This document shows, piece after piece, positions 7,628 to 14,926 of a stretch of 37,473 bases of DNA. Position 1 is the first letter of the stretch; the number at the start of each line of letters is the position of its first letter. Source of the DNA: Flavobacteriales bacterium (lineage in GTDB: Bacteria > Bacteroidota > Bacteroidia > Flavobacteriales_E > Vicingaceae); the NCBI GenBank assembly GCA_020435335.1, contig JAGQZT010000044.1, forward strand, positions 1 through 37,473, read 5' to 3'. The notes under the pieces are model-generated. The model had not been told where the DNA came from. It ran no database searches and was given only the letters and a program-made list of their open reading frames with translations. Both the position numbers and the translations under genes were made by a program.

Positions 7628-9289
7628 ATGAAAAAATTAATTGCACTCTTATTAATCGTTTCCACGGGAACCAGTTTTGCTGCGGCCGACGAAGTAACCG
7701 TTTCTTCAAAAGTAAACCATGTAACCGTTTTCCTGAACGGCGCTCAGGTTTTCAGAAAAGCAAAAGTAACCCTGAAAAAAGGAATCAGCGAGATCGTATT
7801 CGACAGCATTTCTTCCGGGATCGATGCCAACAGCATTCAGGTAAAAGGAAAAGGAAACTACATCATTCTGGACACCAAATACAAAGTTGTTCATCCCAAT
7901 GCAAACCCTACTCCTCCCGAGATTCCTCAAGAAATCCTGGCTAAGATCCGAATGATCACCGACTCGTTGGATATGATCAATTTTGATCTGGAGGAAGTCC
8001 GATATAAAAAGGATGTCCTTGAACTGGAAAAACAATTGCTCACCGGAAACAAAAGCATGAAAAGCGATTCGTTAGCCTTGCTAAAAGATGCGCTGAGCTT
8101 TTACCGGGAAAAGTACAACGACATCAACGCGACGTTAATTGCCGTAAAAAAACAAGAATATCTCCTGAATAAGAAAAAAACCGGCATCGAAAAACGGCTG
8201 AATAAGATCCATGAAAACAACAATAAAAAATACCTGGCCAAGGCGGCTTATCCGAAATATCAGATTGTTGTAACTGTTTCGGCTGATGCCCCTGCCTACG
8301 GCTCTTTAGATGTAAACTACCTCGTAACCAATGCATCCTGGAGTCCGAAGTATGATTTGAGAGCGGACGGCGTAAACTCGCCGGTAGAATTGACCTACAA
8401 GGCCAATGTGTATCAAAATTCGGGAGAGAACTGGGACGATGTATTGCTGACCTTGTCTACCAATAATCCCTACAAAAGCAAAGTAAAACCGATCTTACCC
8501 GTTTGGTACCTGAATTATTACAACCCGACCGTAAACTATAAAAGGAGGTATAACGATGATTACCAGTTAGGCCGTGCCGCCCAACCTCTGAAAAGTACAG
8601 AAATGGAGATGCTGTCGGACAAAGAAGAAGACCTGGATCCGGCCCAAACCTCTGCCTACTATGCCAGCATGAACGAGAATATGACTAACATTGAATTCAG
8701 CCTGTCCATTCCTTACAGCATTCCTTCGGACGGACAAAACCACCTGGTAGCTATTAAGAACGAGCAACTGGATGCCAAATACCAATACTACATGGTTCCG
8801 AAGCTAGATAAAGATGCCTTCCTGGTAGCTGATGTCAGAGGCTTTGAAGAGCTGAACCTGTTGCCTGCCGAGGCAAACGTGTATTTCGAAGGAACGTATA
8901 TCGGCAACACCATGCTGAATCCGAACGTAACCGGAGATTCTCTGGCCATTACCTTAGGTCGTGACGAACGGTTATCCATTAACCGAAAACTGCTGAAGCA
9001 GGAAGAGAAGGAAAAATTCCTGGGTGACAGCAAGATCAAGTATTTCACATACGAGTTAACCGTGAAGAACAACCGGATCAACGATGTCGACATCATCATC
9101 GAAGATCAGATTCCGATGTCAACCCTCGACGACATTAAAGTCGGGTTGTTATCTTCAGAAAAAGCCAAGTACGTGGAAGGAACCGGTATGCTGACCTGGA
9201 GCTTCAAACTCCCTGCCAAGGAGAATAAGACCATGAAATTCAAATATTCGGTCCAATACGACAAAGACAAACAACTGGCATTGAACTAA
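7628..9289 (+). CDS. DUF4139 domain protein, mucoidy inhibitor MuiA family
   Basis: A 553-residue secreted protein with a Sec signal peptide (MKKLIALLLIVSTGTSFA). The N-terminal DUF4140 domain is recognisable by NHVTVFLNGAQVFRKAKV and the following FDSISSGIDANSIQV. A coiled coil spans roughly residues 100-195. The DUF4139 beta domain begins near SWSPKYDLRADG, with YKANVYQNSGENWDDVLLTL, and runs to the C-terminus (FKYSVQYDKD). The family is linked by name to mucoid phenotype, but its biochemical role is not established. The gene is monocistronic: it stands alone between divergent DUF6495 and a shared terminator. A short GACCATTGGTC palindrome lies at 7603-7613 upstream. Confidence 0.9.
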   Translation: MKKLIALLLIVSTGTSFAAADEVTVSSKVNHVTVFLNGAQVFRKAKVTLKKGISEIVFDSISSGIDANSIQVKGKGNYIILDTKYKVVHPNANPTPPEIPQEILAKIRMITDSLDMINFDLEEVRYKKDVLELEKQLLTGNKSMKSDSLALLKDALSFYREKYNDINATLIAVKKQEYLLNKKKTGIEKRLNKIHENNNKKYLAKAAYPKYQIVVTVSADAPAYGSLDVNYLVTNASWSPKYDLRADGVNSPVELTYKANVYQNSGENWDDVLLTLSTNNPYKSKVKPILPVWYLNYYNPTVNYKRRYNDDYQLGRAAQPLKSTEMEMLSDKEEDLDPAQTSAYYASMNENMTNIEFSLSIPYSIPSDGQNHLVAIKNEQLDAKYQYYMVPKLDKDAFLVADVRGFEELNLLPAEANVYFEGTYIGNTMLNPNVTGDSLAITLGRDERLSINRKLLKQEEKEKFLGDSKIKYFTYELTVKNNRINDVDIIIEDQIPMSTLDDIKVGLLSSEKAKYVEGTGMLTWSFKLPAKENKTMKFKYSVQYDKDKQLALN

Positions 9290-9290
9290 G

Positions 9291-9320
9291 AAAAAAGGCA
9301 GCGATACCGCTGCCTTTTCT
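9291..9320. terminator. Bidirectional terminator between convergent genes
   Basis: GGCAGCG (9297-9303), a four-base loop and CGCTGCC (9308-9314) are flanked by an A6 run on the left and TTTTCTTTTT on the right, so the hairpin can end transcripts from both the DUF4139 gene and the His/Lys-rich gene. Confidence 0.85.
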
Positions 9321-9336
9321 TTTTACCTTAACCGGA

Positions 9337-9897
9337 TCATTCATTCTTGTAGTCTGCCGGATCCGTTTCCAGTACTTCCGTTTCACTTAAATCTTTATCG
9401 GTAATCTTGCTGTCGTCGAAATCAGCATTCGGATTCTGCTGTTTCATTTCTTTTTCCAATTCGTCGTCACCGACACTTTCTCCGATCAGCTTAGTTTCCT
9501 CATCATTGAATTCCAACGTTCTGTCGTAGGTACTTTTATTGGCCCGAATAGCCAGAAAAGCATGTTTCCGTGCCACACGAGTATGCAGTATGGCCCGGTT
9601 TGCTTTACCGTTCTTCAGTAAATGTTTGGCATAACGCTGGTGGTGAATCGCTTTGGAGAGGTCACCGGTATAGTTCTTTCCCTTCTTAACAGCACCGTGC
9701 GCCAGAGCGATGGCCTTGTTTGTTCTTTTCATGGCTTTATATGCATGTGCCATATTCATTTCGTGATTCTTAGCCATGGCGGCTTTTTGGTGTTGTACAG
9801 CATGCTTCTTAGCGGCAGGATGCTTGGCCGGATGTTGTGCCTGAACGCTAACTACCATTAGCATGGAGAATAAAGCGGCAAATAATTTTACTTTCAT
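9337..9897 (-). CDS. Secreted His/Lys/Ala-rich protein with acidic tail, unknown function
   Basis: The 186-residue protein has a Sec signal peptide ending VSVQAQ. The mature N-terminal two-thirds is strongly basic and helical, rich in His, Lys and Ala (HPAKHPAAKKHAVQHQKAAM and further HH, KH and RH pairs). The last 55 residues are strongly acidic (DDELEKE, NPNADFDDSKITDKDLSETE). No known domain was recognised. The composition suggests metal or polyanion binding in the periplasm or outside, but that is inference only. A TAAATTTG box on its strand (9948-9941) sits 43 bases before the ATG. It converges on the DUF4139 gene. Confidence 0.7.
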   Translation of the reverse strand: MKVKLFAALFSMLMVVSVQAQHPAKHPAAKKHAVQHQKAAMAKNHEMNMAHAYKAMKRTNKAIALAHGAVKKGKNYTGDLSKAIHHQRYAKHLLKNGKANRAILHTRVARKHAFLAIRANKSTYDRTLEFNDEETKLIGESVGDDELEKEMKQQNPNADFDDSKITDKDLSETEVLETDPADYKNE

Positions 9898-9910
9898 AAC
9901 ATTGGTTTTT

Positions 9911-9948
9911 TAAATTTGTAATCGATCGTACCTGTTTGACCAAATTTA
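9911..9948. promoter_or_regulatory. Divergent promoter boxes between His/Lys-rich and FkbM genes
   Basis: TAAATTTG occurs on the plus strand at 9911-9918 and on the minus strand at 9948-9941, each pointing towards the gene it would serve. No convincing -33 TTG is present for either, so these are candidate -7 boxes only. Confidence 0.35.
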
Positions 9949-9963
9949 ATCAAATAGGTTTAA

Positions 9964-10758
9964 TTGCATTTTAACGACTTGACCAAATCTTTAAAAAAAT
10001 CCTTGTGGAAGGCATTTACAGCTCTGGATGCCCGTCTGAAATTTCCAAACCTGAATCCGGGAAAGATTGGGATTCAGCTGGGGTTTGATATGGCTTATCC
10101 GGTTACTTCCGACCTTTTTACCATGCATAAAAGGGTTTTCCCCGGAGGAAAGGTAATCGGCATTGATCCCGACCCGAATAACCATGCCGTTGCCAGAAAA
10201 ATCATAGCACATCAGGGCCTAAACATTGATCTGATCCAGTTGGGGACTTATTCCGAACAGGGAAAAAGTACATTCCTACTGGGAAGTAAAAGCAGCTGGA
10301 ATCAACTGGGGATCGTTCCTAAGGATACCACCGTTGAGTTCCGGAATGAGTCCATCGAGGTGAAAATTGACACCCTCGACCACATCCTGAATGAACTTCA
10401 TATCGACAAACAGCAGATCGGTCACATCAACATGACCATTAACGGTGCCGAGTATGCTACCCTGTTGGGAGCGGGCTCTCTCCTATCCGAAATCGATGAC
10501 CTGTCGCTTACGGTTATTGCCGGACGATATGATGAAAGCGGAACCATTGCCGGGAAGCCGGACTATGAGATGATCATCCCTATCTTAAAATCACATGGAT
10601 TTCAGGTCAAATTCAGGCGAATGCACCAGTTGTTCTGGTGGGGTTTTGTTACCAGGCTGCTCATGAACAGGCGCTGGATTTACGGAAAGCAGAATTTCGG
10701 GGTGATCATGGCCTGCAAAGGCAAGCACCGGATCAAATGGTATCAGTCCTTTTCCTGA
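9964..10758 (+). CDS. FkbM-family SAM-dependent methyltransferase
   Basis: The 264-residue protein fits the FkbM methyltransferase layout: a SAM-binding first strand GKIGIQLGF, the second-strand acidic residue in GGKVIGIDPDPNNHAVA, then a serine-rich loop, IEVKIDTLDHIL and the HINMTINGAEYATLLGA segment that corresponds to the family's D.EG.E.. region (here ING-E). Substrate is unknown; FkbM enzymes often O-methylate sugars or lipids. The start is a TTG at 9964; the next in-frame ATG would remove the whole N-terminal 42 residues including the first strand. Its 3' end overlaps arsC by 16 bases on the opposite strand. Confidence 0.78.
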   Translation: MHFNDLTKSLKKSLWKAFTALDARLKFPNLNPGKIGIQLGFDMAYPVTSDLFTMHKRVFPGGKVIGIDPDPNNHAVARKIIAHQGLNIDLIQLGTYSEQGKSTFLLGSKSSWNQLGIVPKDTTVEFRNESIEVKIDTLDHILNELHIDKQQIGHINMTINGAEYATLLGAGSLLSEIDDLSLTVIAGRYDESGTIAGKPDYEMIIPILKSHGFQVKFRRMHQLFWWGFVTRLLMNRRWIYGKQNFGVIMACKGKHRIKWYQSFS

Positions 10759-11144
10759 GCGATTTTTCCAATCAGGTCGATCACTTCCCGCTCAATGATA
10801 TCGCGCACTCTGGCAAAATCTTCAGGCTCCATGTGTTTCGGGTCGGGCAATCCCCAATCTTCCCGGTGAACGGCATCCAGCATCGGGCATTCATCACCAC
10901 AGCCCATGGTAATGGCATACTCCCATTTTACCTGAGGTAGCTCGTCCAGACCGAACGATTTGTGCCGACTCAGGTCGTACCCCACTTCTTTCATGCTGGC
11001 AATGGCTTTCGGATTCACTACTCCCGATGGCCGCGAACCGGAGCTGTAGACTTCCACGATCCCATTTCCATGCATTTTCCCAAAGGCTTCTGCCATTTGG
11101 CTACGGCAGGAATTCTCTACACAAACAAATACAATCTTTTTCAT
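10743..11144 (-). CDS. arsC: Arsenate reductase, LMW-phosphatase-like (thioredoxin-coupled type)
   Basis: Reduces arsenate to arsenite in the cytosol. The protein has the LMW-PTP P-loop C8-V-E-N-S-C-R14 and the distal Cys pair C82/C86 in ITMGCGDECP used for intramolecular disulfide relay, followed by GLPDP carrying the acid Asp. This distinguishes it from the glutaredoxin-type ArsC. Length (133) is normal. It is the last gene of the arsR-DUF6428-aquaporin-arsC operon, one base after the aquaporin stop. No separate terminator is visible because the 3' end overlaps the convergent methyltransferase gene. Confidence 0.93.
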   Translation of the reverse strand: MKKIVFVCVENSCRSQMAEAFGKMHGNGIVEVYSSGSRPSGVVNPKAIASMKEVGYDLSRHKSFGLDELPQVKWEYAITMGCGDECPMLDAVHREDWGLPDPKHMEPEDFARVRDIIEREVIDLIGKIAQEKD

Positions 11145-11145
11145 G

Positions 11146-11790
11146 TCATTTCAATTTTTCAAGAGTATAAACAACACTCACCGCCAACAAGGCCCCCAGA
11201 ACCGTTGCTGTTAGGTAAACCCATAAATGCTCCGTATGGCCGGAAACCAATGCCGGTCCGAGCGACCTGGCCGGATTCATGGACGCCCCGCAGATTGGTC
11301 CCGCAAACATAGCTTCTAGTCCTACGGTTGCTCCGACAGCAGCACCTGCCATAATCCCTTTTTCCTTGGCTTTGGAAGACACATGGAGAATGACGTACAT
11401 TAACAAGAAGGTCAGGAACAGCTCGAATACGAAGGCCTGCTGCCAATCGTTGGCCGGGAGACTGGCTCCCAGTGTAGGGTTAGCACTAAACAAGGCTTTT
11501 AAACTCAAAGAAGCCAGTAATGCTCCTGAAACCTGAGCAAGTATATAGGGAAAAACCTGTTTACCCGGAAATCGTTTGGCAAACCAAAAGCCAAGCGTAA
11601 CAGCCGGATTCATGTGTGCTCCGCTAACATCACCTATGGTATAGACCAGCACCATAATGATGAGTCCCCACGACATGGCCACTCCCACATGGGAAATCAC
11701 CCCTTCCATTTCCTGGTTGATGACCATGGCCCCGCAGCCAACGAACACCATAATGAAAGTTCCGATGAGTTCGGTCAGGTACTTTTTCAT
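11146..11790 (-). CDS. MIP-family aquaporin/aquaglyceroporin in ars operon, probable arsenite channel
   Basis: A 214-residue six-helix channel with both NPA boxes (N61-P-A and N172-P-A-R). Aligning by fixed spacing to E. coli AqpZ and GlpF, the aromatic/arginine filter is W41, A160, A169, R175. AqpZ has F-H-T-R and GlpF W-G-F-R; the W and two small residues resemble plant NIP channels that conduct glycerol and arsenite. The gene lies between DUF6428 and arsC where an ArsB or Acr3 pump is usually found. A similar arrangement (aqpS with arsC) is known in Sinorhizobium meliloti, where arsenite leaves by the channel. So the inferred role is exit of As(III) made by ArsC. Spacing is one base to each neighbour. 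Confidence 0.9.
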   Translation of the reverse strand: MKKYLTELIGTFIMVFVGCGAMVINQEMEGVISHVGVAMSWGLIIMVLVYTIGDVSGAHMNPAVTLGFWFAKRFPGKQVFPYILAQVSGALLASLSLKALFSANPTLGASLPANDWQQAFVFELFLTFLLMYVILHVSSKAKEKGIMAGAAVGATVGLEAMFAGPICGASMNPARSLGPALVSGHTEHLWVYLTATVLGALLAVSVVYTLEKLK

Positions 11791-11791
11791 G

Positions 11792-12262
11792 TTAACAACA
11801 ATTGGATTCCGGAGAGCAGCAAGATGTTGTTTTATTCAGATCGGACAAACGAACATGCTTTTTAGGCTGATCTACGCCACATTTATCCTTAGCCAGGCAG
11901 TCGGTGAATTTGTTTTGCAACCGGAATACTCCCCGGTCAAAACTCAGATCATATTTACCGATGGTCGCTCCCTGATGTTCCACTTCGATCTCGGCATCGT
12001 TAATTCCCAATTGTTCTTCGGACAAACGAATGATGTCGAGCAGTTTCCCGGGAGCCAGACGATGTTCTATGTCTTCTGCCACCCACAACTGAAAATTAAC
12101 GACTGCTTCGTCGCGAATCGTTCCGCCGCAATCGATGAAGTGCTTGTTTACCTTTCCGATTTCCGTTACATGAAAATGAGCGGGAACCTGCATGCCTTCA
12201 GGCAGGAGGAAAACCAATTCGGAAACCTGGTTTAATGCTGTTTTAAATTCGGATAGTTTCAT
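11792..12262 (-). CDS. DUF6428 family protein of arsenic operons
   Basis: A 156-residue cytosolic protein beginning MKLSEFKTALNQVSELVFLLPEG with an AHFHVTEIG motif (H29, H31, E34) and IDCGGTIRDE, features of the DUF6428 family that I associate with ars operons in Bacteroidota. Function is unknown. The tail carries three Cys groups: C122 and C128, then C148-C149 and C155-C156 (SCCSPESNCC), suited to As(III) binding. The reading frame is open 12 codons upstream, but the start at 12262 matches the family and lies 11 bases after the arsR stop. The aquaporin begins one base downstream. Confidence 0.82.
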   Translation of the reverse strand: MKLSEFKTALNQVSELVFLLPEGMQVPAHFHVTEIGKVNKHFIDCGGTIRDEAVVNFQLWVAEDIEHRLAPGKLLDIIRLSEEQLGINDAEIEVEHQGATIGKYDLSFDRGVFRLQNKFTDCLAKDKCGVDQPKKHVRLSDLNKTTSCCSPESNCC

Positions 12263-12273
12263 AGTATAAGGTA

Positions 12274-12609
12274 TTAGCAGCAGGAGTCTGACTGACAACT
12301 GATGTTCTGATTAAAAAATTCATTGAATAAGGAATTGATCTTGTTCCAGGCAGCCGGATCGATGCAATAACACATGGACGTACCTTCAACGCTTCCCTGA
12401 ATGATACCCACCTCTTTTAAAGCCTTCAAGTGCTGACTAACGGTAGCTTGTGCCAGGCCGAGTTCTTTGACCAATTCATTGTTAATACAGGTGGCCGATT
12501 TAATGATGTGCTGCAGGATGGCAATACGAGCCGGATGAGCAATTGCTTTAGCCATTGCTGCCAACTCATTTTGTTCCTGAGTGAATAAATCTGTTTTTGA
12601 CAACCCCAT
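12274..12609 (-). CDS. arsR: ArsR-family metalloregulatory repressor
   Basis: A 111-residue winged-helix repressor. LAAMAKAIAHPARIAILQHI is the typical ArsR helix 2-3 entry; the recognition helix is within ELGLAQATVSQHLKALKEVGII (about residues 50-70), followed by the beta wing (SVEGTSMCYCID). The classical ELCVCDL thiol site in the recognition helix is absent. Instead Cys are at 41, 80, 82 and in a C-terminal SCQSDSCC tail (105, 110, 111), so the metalloid site is probably built from these. It opens the ars operon, and a near-perfect palindrome lies three bases before its start, implying autoregulation. Likely inducer is As(III) or Sb(III). Confidence 0.92.
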   Translation of the reverse strand: MGLSKTDLFTQEQNELAAMAKAIAHPARIAILQHIIKSATCINNELVKELGLAQATVSQHLKALKEVGIIQGSVEGTSMCYCIDPAAWNKINSLFNEFFNQNISCQSDSCC

Positions 12610-12611
12610 TC

Positions 12612-12627
12612 ATCGCAATATTACGAT
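12612..12627. promoter_or_regulatory. Candidate ArsR operator
   Basis: ATCGCAATATTACGAT is a 16-bp palindrome with one mismatched pair, ending three bases before the arsR ATG. On the minus strand it contains TAATATTG, close to the TAnnTTTG -7 box, so bound repressor would block RNA polymerase. Similar ATCG-N-AT palindromes precede arsR genes in Bacteroidota as far as I recall. Confidence 0.6.
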
Positions 12628-12642
12628 AAATAGTTTGATCAT

Positions 12643-13044
12643 TTAAAAATAAGCCGCTATTTTTTGAATAAAATCCTCGGGAGCCTGTCTGGGCCGGCCG
12701 GTTTCCATGTTCACAAAAACCAATGTGGTAGAGGCTTCGTTCAGCAAATCCTCACCTCTGTAACATTGGTAATCGAACTTAATGCGGGCACCGGGCATTT
12801 CGGAAATGGTCGTAAAGATAACGATCTCATCATCGTAGAAAGCCGGTTTGTAGAACTTCACCTGGTAATCGAGCACAGGAAGTGCTATGCCTTCATCTTC
12901 CATTTGACGATAGCTGAATCCGATCTTTTTAATCGCTTCTACCCTGGCCACTTCGAAGAACGTAGCATAGTTTCCATAGTAACAGTACCCCATACGATCG
13001 GTCTCGCCATACCTTACCCTGACTTTAGATTCTGATTTGAACAT
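12643..13044 (-). CDS. Acyl-CoA thioesterase, 4HBT hotdog family (YbgC-like)
   Basis: A 133-residue hotdog-fold protein. The signature RYGETDRMGYCYYGNYATFFEVAR has the catalytic Asp and the conserved GxxY/HxxY surface of the 4-hydroxybenzoyl-CoA thioesterase family, followed by the long hot-dog helix. It hydrolyses acyl-CoA thioesters in the cytosol; the preferred acyl chain cannot be read from sequence. Length is normal. It lies 33 bases upstream of arsR on the same strand but is probably not part of that operon since the ArsR operator lies between them. The divergent nucleotidase C-domain gene starts 69 bases away. Confidence 0.9.
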   Translation of the reverse strand: MFKSESKVRVRYGETDRMGYCYYGNYATFFEVARVEAIKKIGFSYRQMEDEGIALPVLDYQVKFYKPAFYDDEIVIFTTISEMPGARIKFDYQCYRGEDLLNEASTTLVFVNMETGRPRQAPEDFIQKIAAYF

Positions 13045-13084
13045 AACTTTACCTTAATTTAATAGATATCCGTTTTCAAATTTC

Positions 13085-13092
13085 TAACTTTG
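13085..13092 (+). promoter_or_regulatory. -7 box of the split nucleotidase operon
   Basis: TAACTTTG is an exact TAnnTTTG match. It covers the upstream TTG (13090) that would otherwise be the longest start, which argues for initiation at the TTG at 13114, 21 bases after the box. No clear -33 TTG was found. Confidence 0.5.
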
Positions 13093-13113
13093 AGGGAGAA
13101 TATCGACAAGGAT

Positions 13114-13902
13114 TTGAAGAAACTATTCACATACTTATTAATAGGTATAACGCTTGCCTTCTGGAGCTGTCAATCTACGGTAAAATACGTAGATGGATTC
13201 TCGAGTCTTTCCATGGACTCCACCCGGGTTGAACAGGACGCCGCACTGCAATTGATTGCTCCCTACAAAACAGAACTGGACGCCGAGATGAACGAGGTAT
13301 TGGTGCTTGCTGCCGAAGAGTTTCCCAAAGAGAAAGGAAAAGCACAGACCAAATTGGGTAACCTCGTGGCCGATCTGAGTCTGGAGGTCGCACAAGGCAT
13401 GTATAAAGATGAGATCGATTTTTGCCTATTGAACTTCGGCGGACTAAGAACCTCTTTACCTCAGGGTGAGATCACACGAGGGAAGATCTATGAACTCATG
13501 CCTTTTGAGAACGAGCTGGTTGTTCTAACCATAAAAAAAGACAGTTTAGAAAGCCTGATCAGGTATCTAAGAAATGTAGGCGGGCAACCGATATCAGGAA
13601 ACCTCCAGCTTCATTTCGATAAAAACAGGAAAACCATTACTCAGACCAAGGACACAAGCATCGTTCAGTCAACTGATTCCGTACATTATAACACTACCGG
13701 AAATCCTGACGAGTTTATTGTACTTACTTCTGATTACCTGGCTCAGGGTGGTGACCACATGATTTTCTTTGGTAATCCGGTAAAATCTGAAAAGATCGGC
13801 ATCAAACTAAGAGACGCCATTATACTGTATTGTAAAATACAACAGCAACAAGGAAAACAATTAACAGGAACACTCGACAACCGAATTGTATTTGAGAAAT
13901 GA
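13114..13902 (+). CDS. 5'-nucleotidase C-terminal domain protein, probable lipoprotein
   Basis: This is the C-terminal substrate-binding domain of UshA-type nucleotidases as a stand-alone protein: LNFGGLRTSLPQGEITRGKIYELMPFENELVVLTI and the late ltSDYLAQGGDHMIFF motif, which supplies the base-stacking residues in UshA. It lacks the metallophosphatase domain, encoded by the next gene. The start is the TTG at 13114, giving KKLFTYLLIGITLAFWSC, a signal peptide with a probable lipidated Cys near residue 19 (the -3/-2 residues are FW, so the lipobox is not canonical). The TTG at 13090 would add eight charged residues and lies inside the promoter box. The stop overlaps the next ATG by four bases (ATGA). 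Confidence 0.85.
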   Translation: MKKLFTYLLIGITLAFWSCQSTVKYVDGFSSLSMDSTRVEQDAALQLIAPYKTELDAEMNEVLVLAAEEFPKEKGKAQTKLGNLVADLSLEVAQGMYKDEIDFCLLNFGGLRTSLPQGEITRGKIYELMPFENELVVLTIKKDSLESLIRYLRNVGGQPISGNLQLHFDKNRKTITQTKDTSIVQSTDSVHYNTTGNPDEFIVLTSDYLAQGGDHMIFFGNPVKSEKIGIKLRDAIILYCKIQQQQGKQLTGTLDNRIVFEK

Positions 13903-14837
13903 GTAGCCGACGAACATTCATCAAACAACTGGCCTTAGGCGGTGGTGGTCTCGCTTCCATGACGCTCCTGCCTCTACGTAGTTTTGCGTACCCGAAAAAG
14001 AACTACACCAAGCTGACCATCCTGCACACCAACGATGTTCACAGTCACATCGAACCCTTTCCTGTTAACGACCCCAAGTACCCCGGACTGGGTGGTGCAG
14101 CCCGCAGAGCATCCGTGATTCAACAGATCCGAAACGAAGAACAAAACGTACTCCTGCTCGATGCCGGCGATATTTTTCAGGGTACACCTTACTTCAACCT
14201 GTATGGCGGAGAGATCGATTTTAAGTTGATGAGCCTGATGCAATACGATGCGGCCACCATCGGCAACCACGATTTTGACAACGGTATTGAAGGACTCGAA
14301 AAGATGCTGCCTCATGCCAACTTCCCTTTCATCAACAGCAACTATGATTTCAGCAACACCGTGATGCACGGCAAAACACTTCCACACAAAATCTTTGATA
14401 AAGACGGCATCAAGGTTGGCGTTTTTGGAGTTGGTGTCGAACTGGAAGGATTGGTCAGCAAAGACCTATATCAGGAAACCATCTACAATGATCCTGTCGA
14501 AGCCGCCGGAAAACAAGCCACATTCCTGAAAGAAGAAGAAAAGTGCGATCTGGTAATCTGCCTTTCCCATTTAGGCTACTCCTACAAAACCAGAAAGGTT
14601 TCCGACCTGATTCTAGCTGAGCAAACCAGCCACATCGACCTGATCATTGGCGGACATACCCATACGTTTTTAGATACCCCAACCAAGGTGAAAAATCAAT
14701 CCGGAAAAGTAACATTGATCAATCAGGTGGGCTGGGCAGGCATTAATTTAGGACGGATTGACTTCTATGTTTCTACGGATAAAACCAACTACTCCTTTAG
14801 TTCCGAGCGAATTACACTGACACAAAAAACTTTTTAA
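13899..14837 (+). CDS. UshA-type metallophosphatase domain protein with Tat signal
   Basis: The N-terminal catalytic domain of a bifunctional UshA nucleotidase as its own protein of 312 residues. All dimetal motifs are present: LTILHTNDVHSH, LLLDAGDIFQGTPYF, TIGNHDFDNG, LVICLSHLGY and GGHTHTF. It ends soon after the last metal motif, so the whole C-terminal domain is missing and is supplied by the upstream gene. The N-terminus SRRTFIKQLALGGGGL matches a twin-arginine signal, pointing to export of a folded metalloenzyme, while its partner looks like a Sec lipoprotein. Translationally coupled to the partner by ATGA. Likely substrate is nucleoside 5'-phosphates or UDP-sugars. Confidence 0.92.
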   Translation: MSSRRTFIKQLALGGGGLASMTLLPLRSFAYPKKNYTKLTILHTNDVHSHIEPFPVNDPKYPGLGGAARRASVIQQIRNEEQNVLLLDAGDIFQGTPYFNLYGGEIDFKLMSLMQYDAATIGNHDFDNGIEGLEKMLPHANFPFINSNYDFSNTVMHGKTLPHKIFDKDGIKVGVFGVGVELEGLVSKDLYQETIYNDPVEAAGKQATFLKEEEKCDLVICLSHLGYSYKTRKVSDLILAEQTSHIDLIIGGHTHTFLDTPTKVKNQSGKVTLINQVGWAGINLGRIDFYVSTDKTNYSFSSERITLTQKTF

Positions 14838-14866
14838 AAAAACAATAGCGAAAAAGTTTTTTTTTT
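14825..14866 (+). terminator. AT-only inverted repeat with T run after the nucleotidase operon
   Basis: AAAAACTTTTT (14825-14835, overlapping the stop codon) and AAAAAGTTTTT (14851-14861) are an 11-bp perfect inverted repeat around a 15-base loop, followed by more T. The stem has a single G-C pair, so termination would be weak. Confidence 0.35.
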
Positions 14867-14926
14867 CACTTTTTTATTCAAATATTTGTTAGAGTTAAAC
14901 AATGGCAAGGCTTTCAGGCAGAAAGC

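Noticed and set aside
7536..7709. N-terminal extension of 58 codons on the DUF6495 frame.
   Set aside because: The extension is Trp/Lys-rich, unlike the family, and ends in a run of Lys codons. The family start MKYR at 7535 fits better.
12263..12298. Longer start for the DUF6428 gene.
   Set aside because: It would overlap arsR's C-terminal Cys codons by 25 bases; the start at 12262 is clean and family-like.
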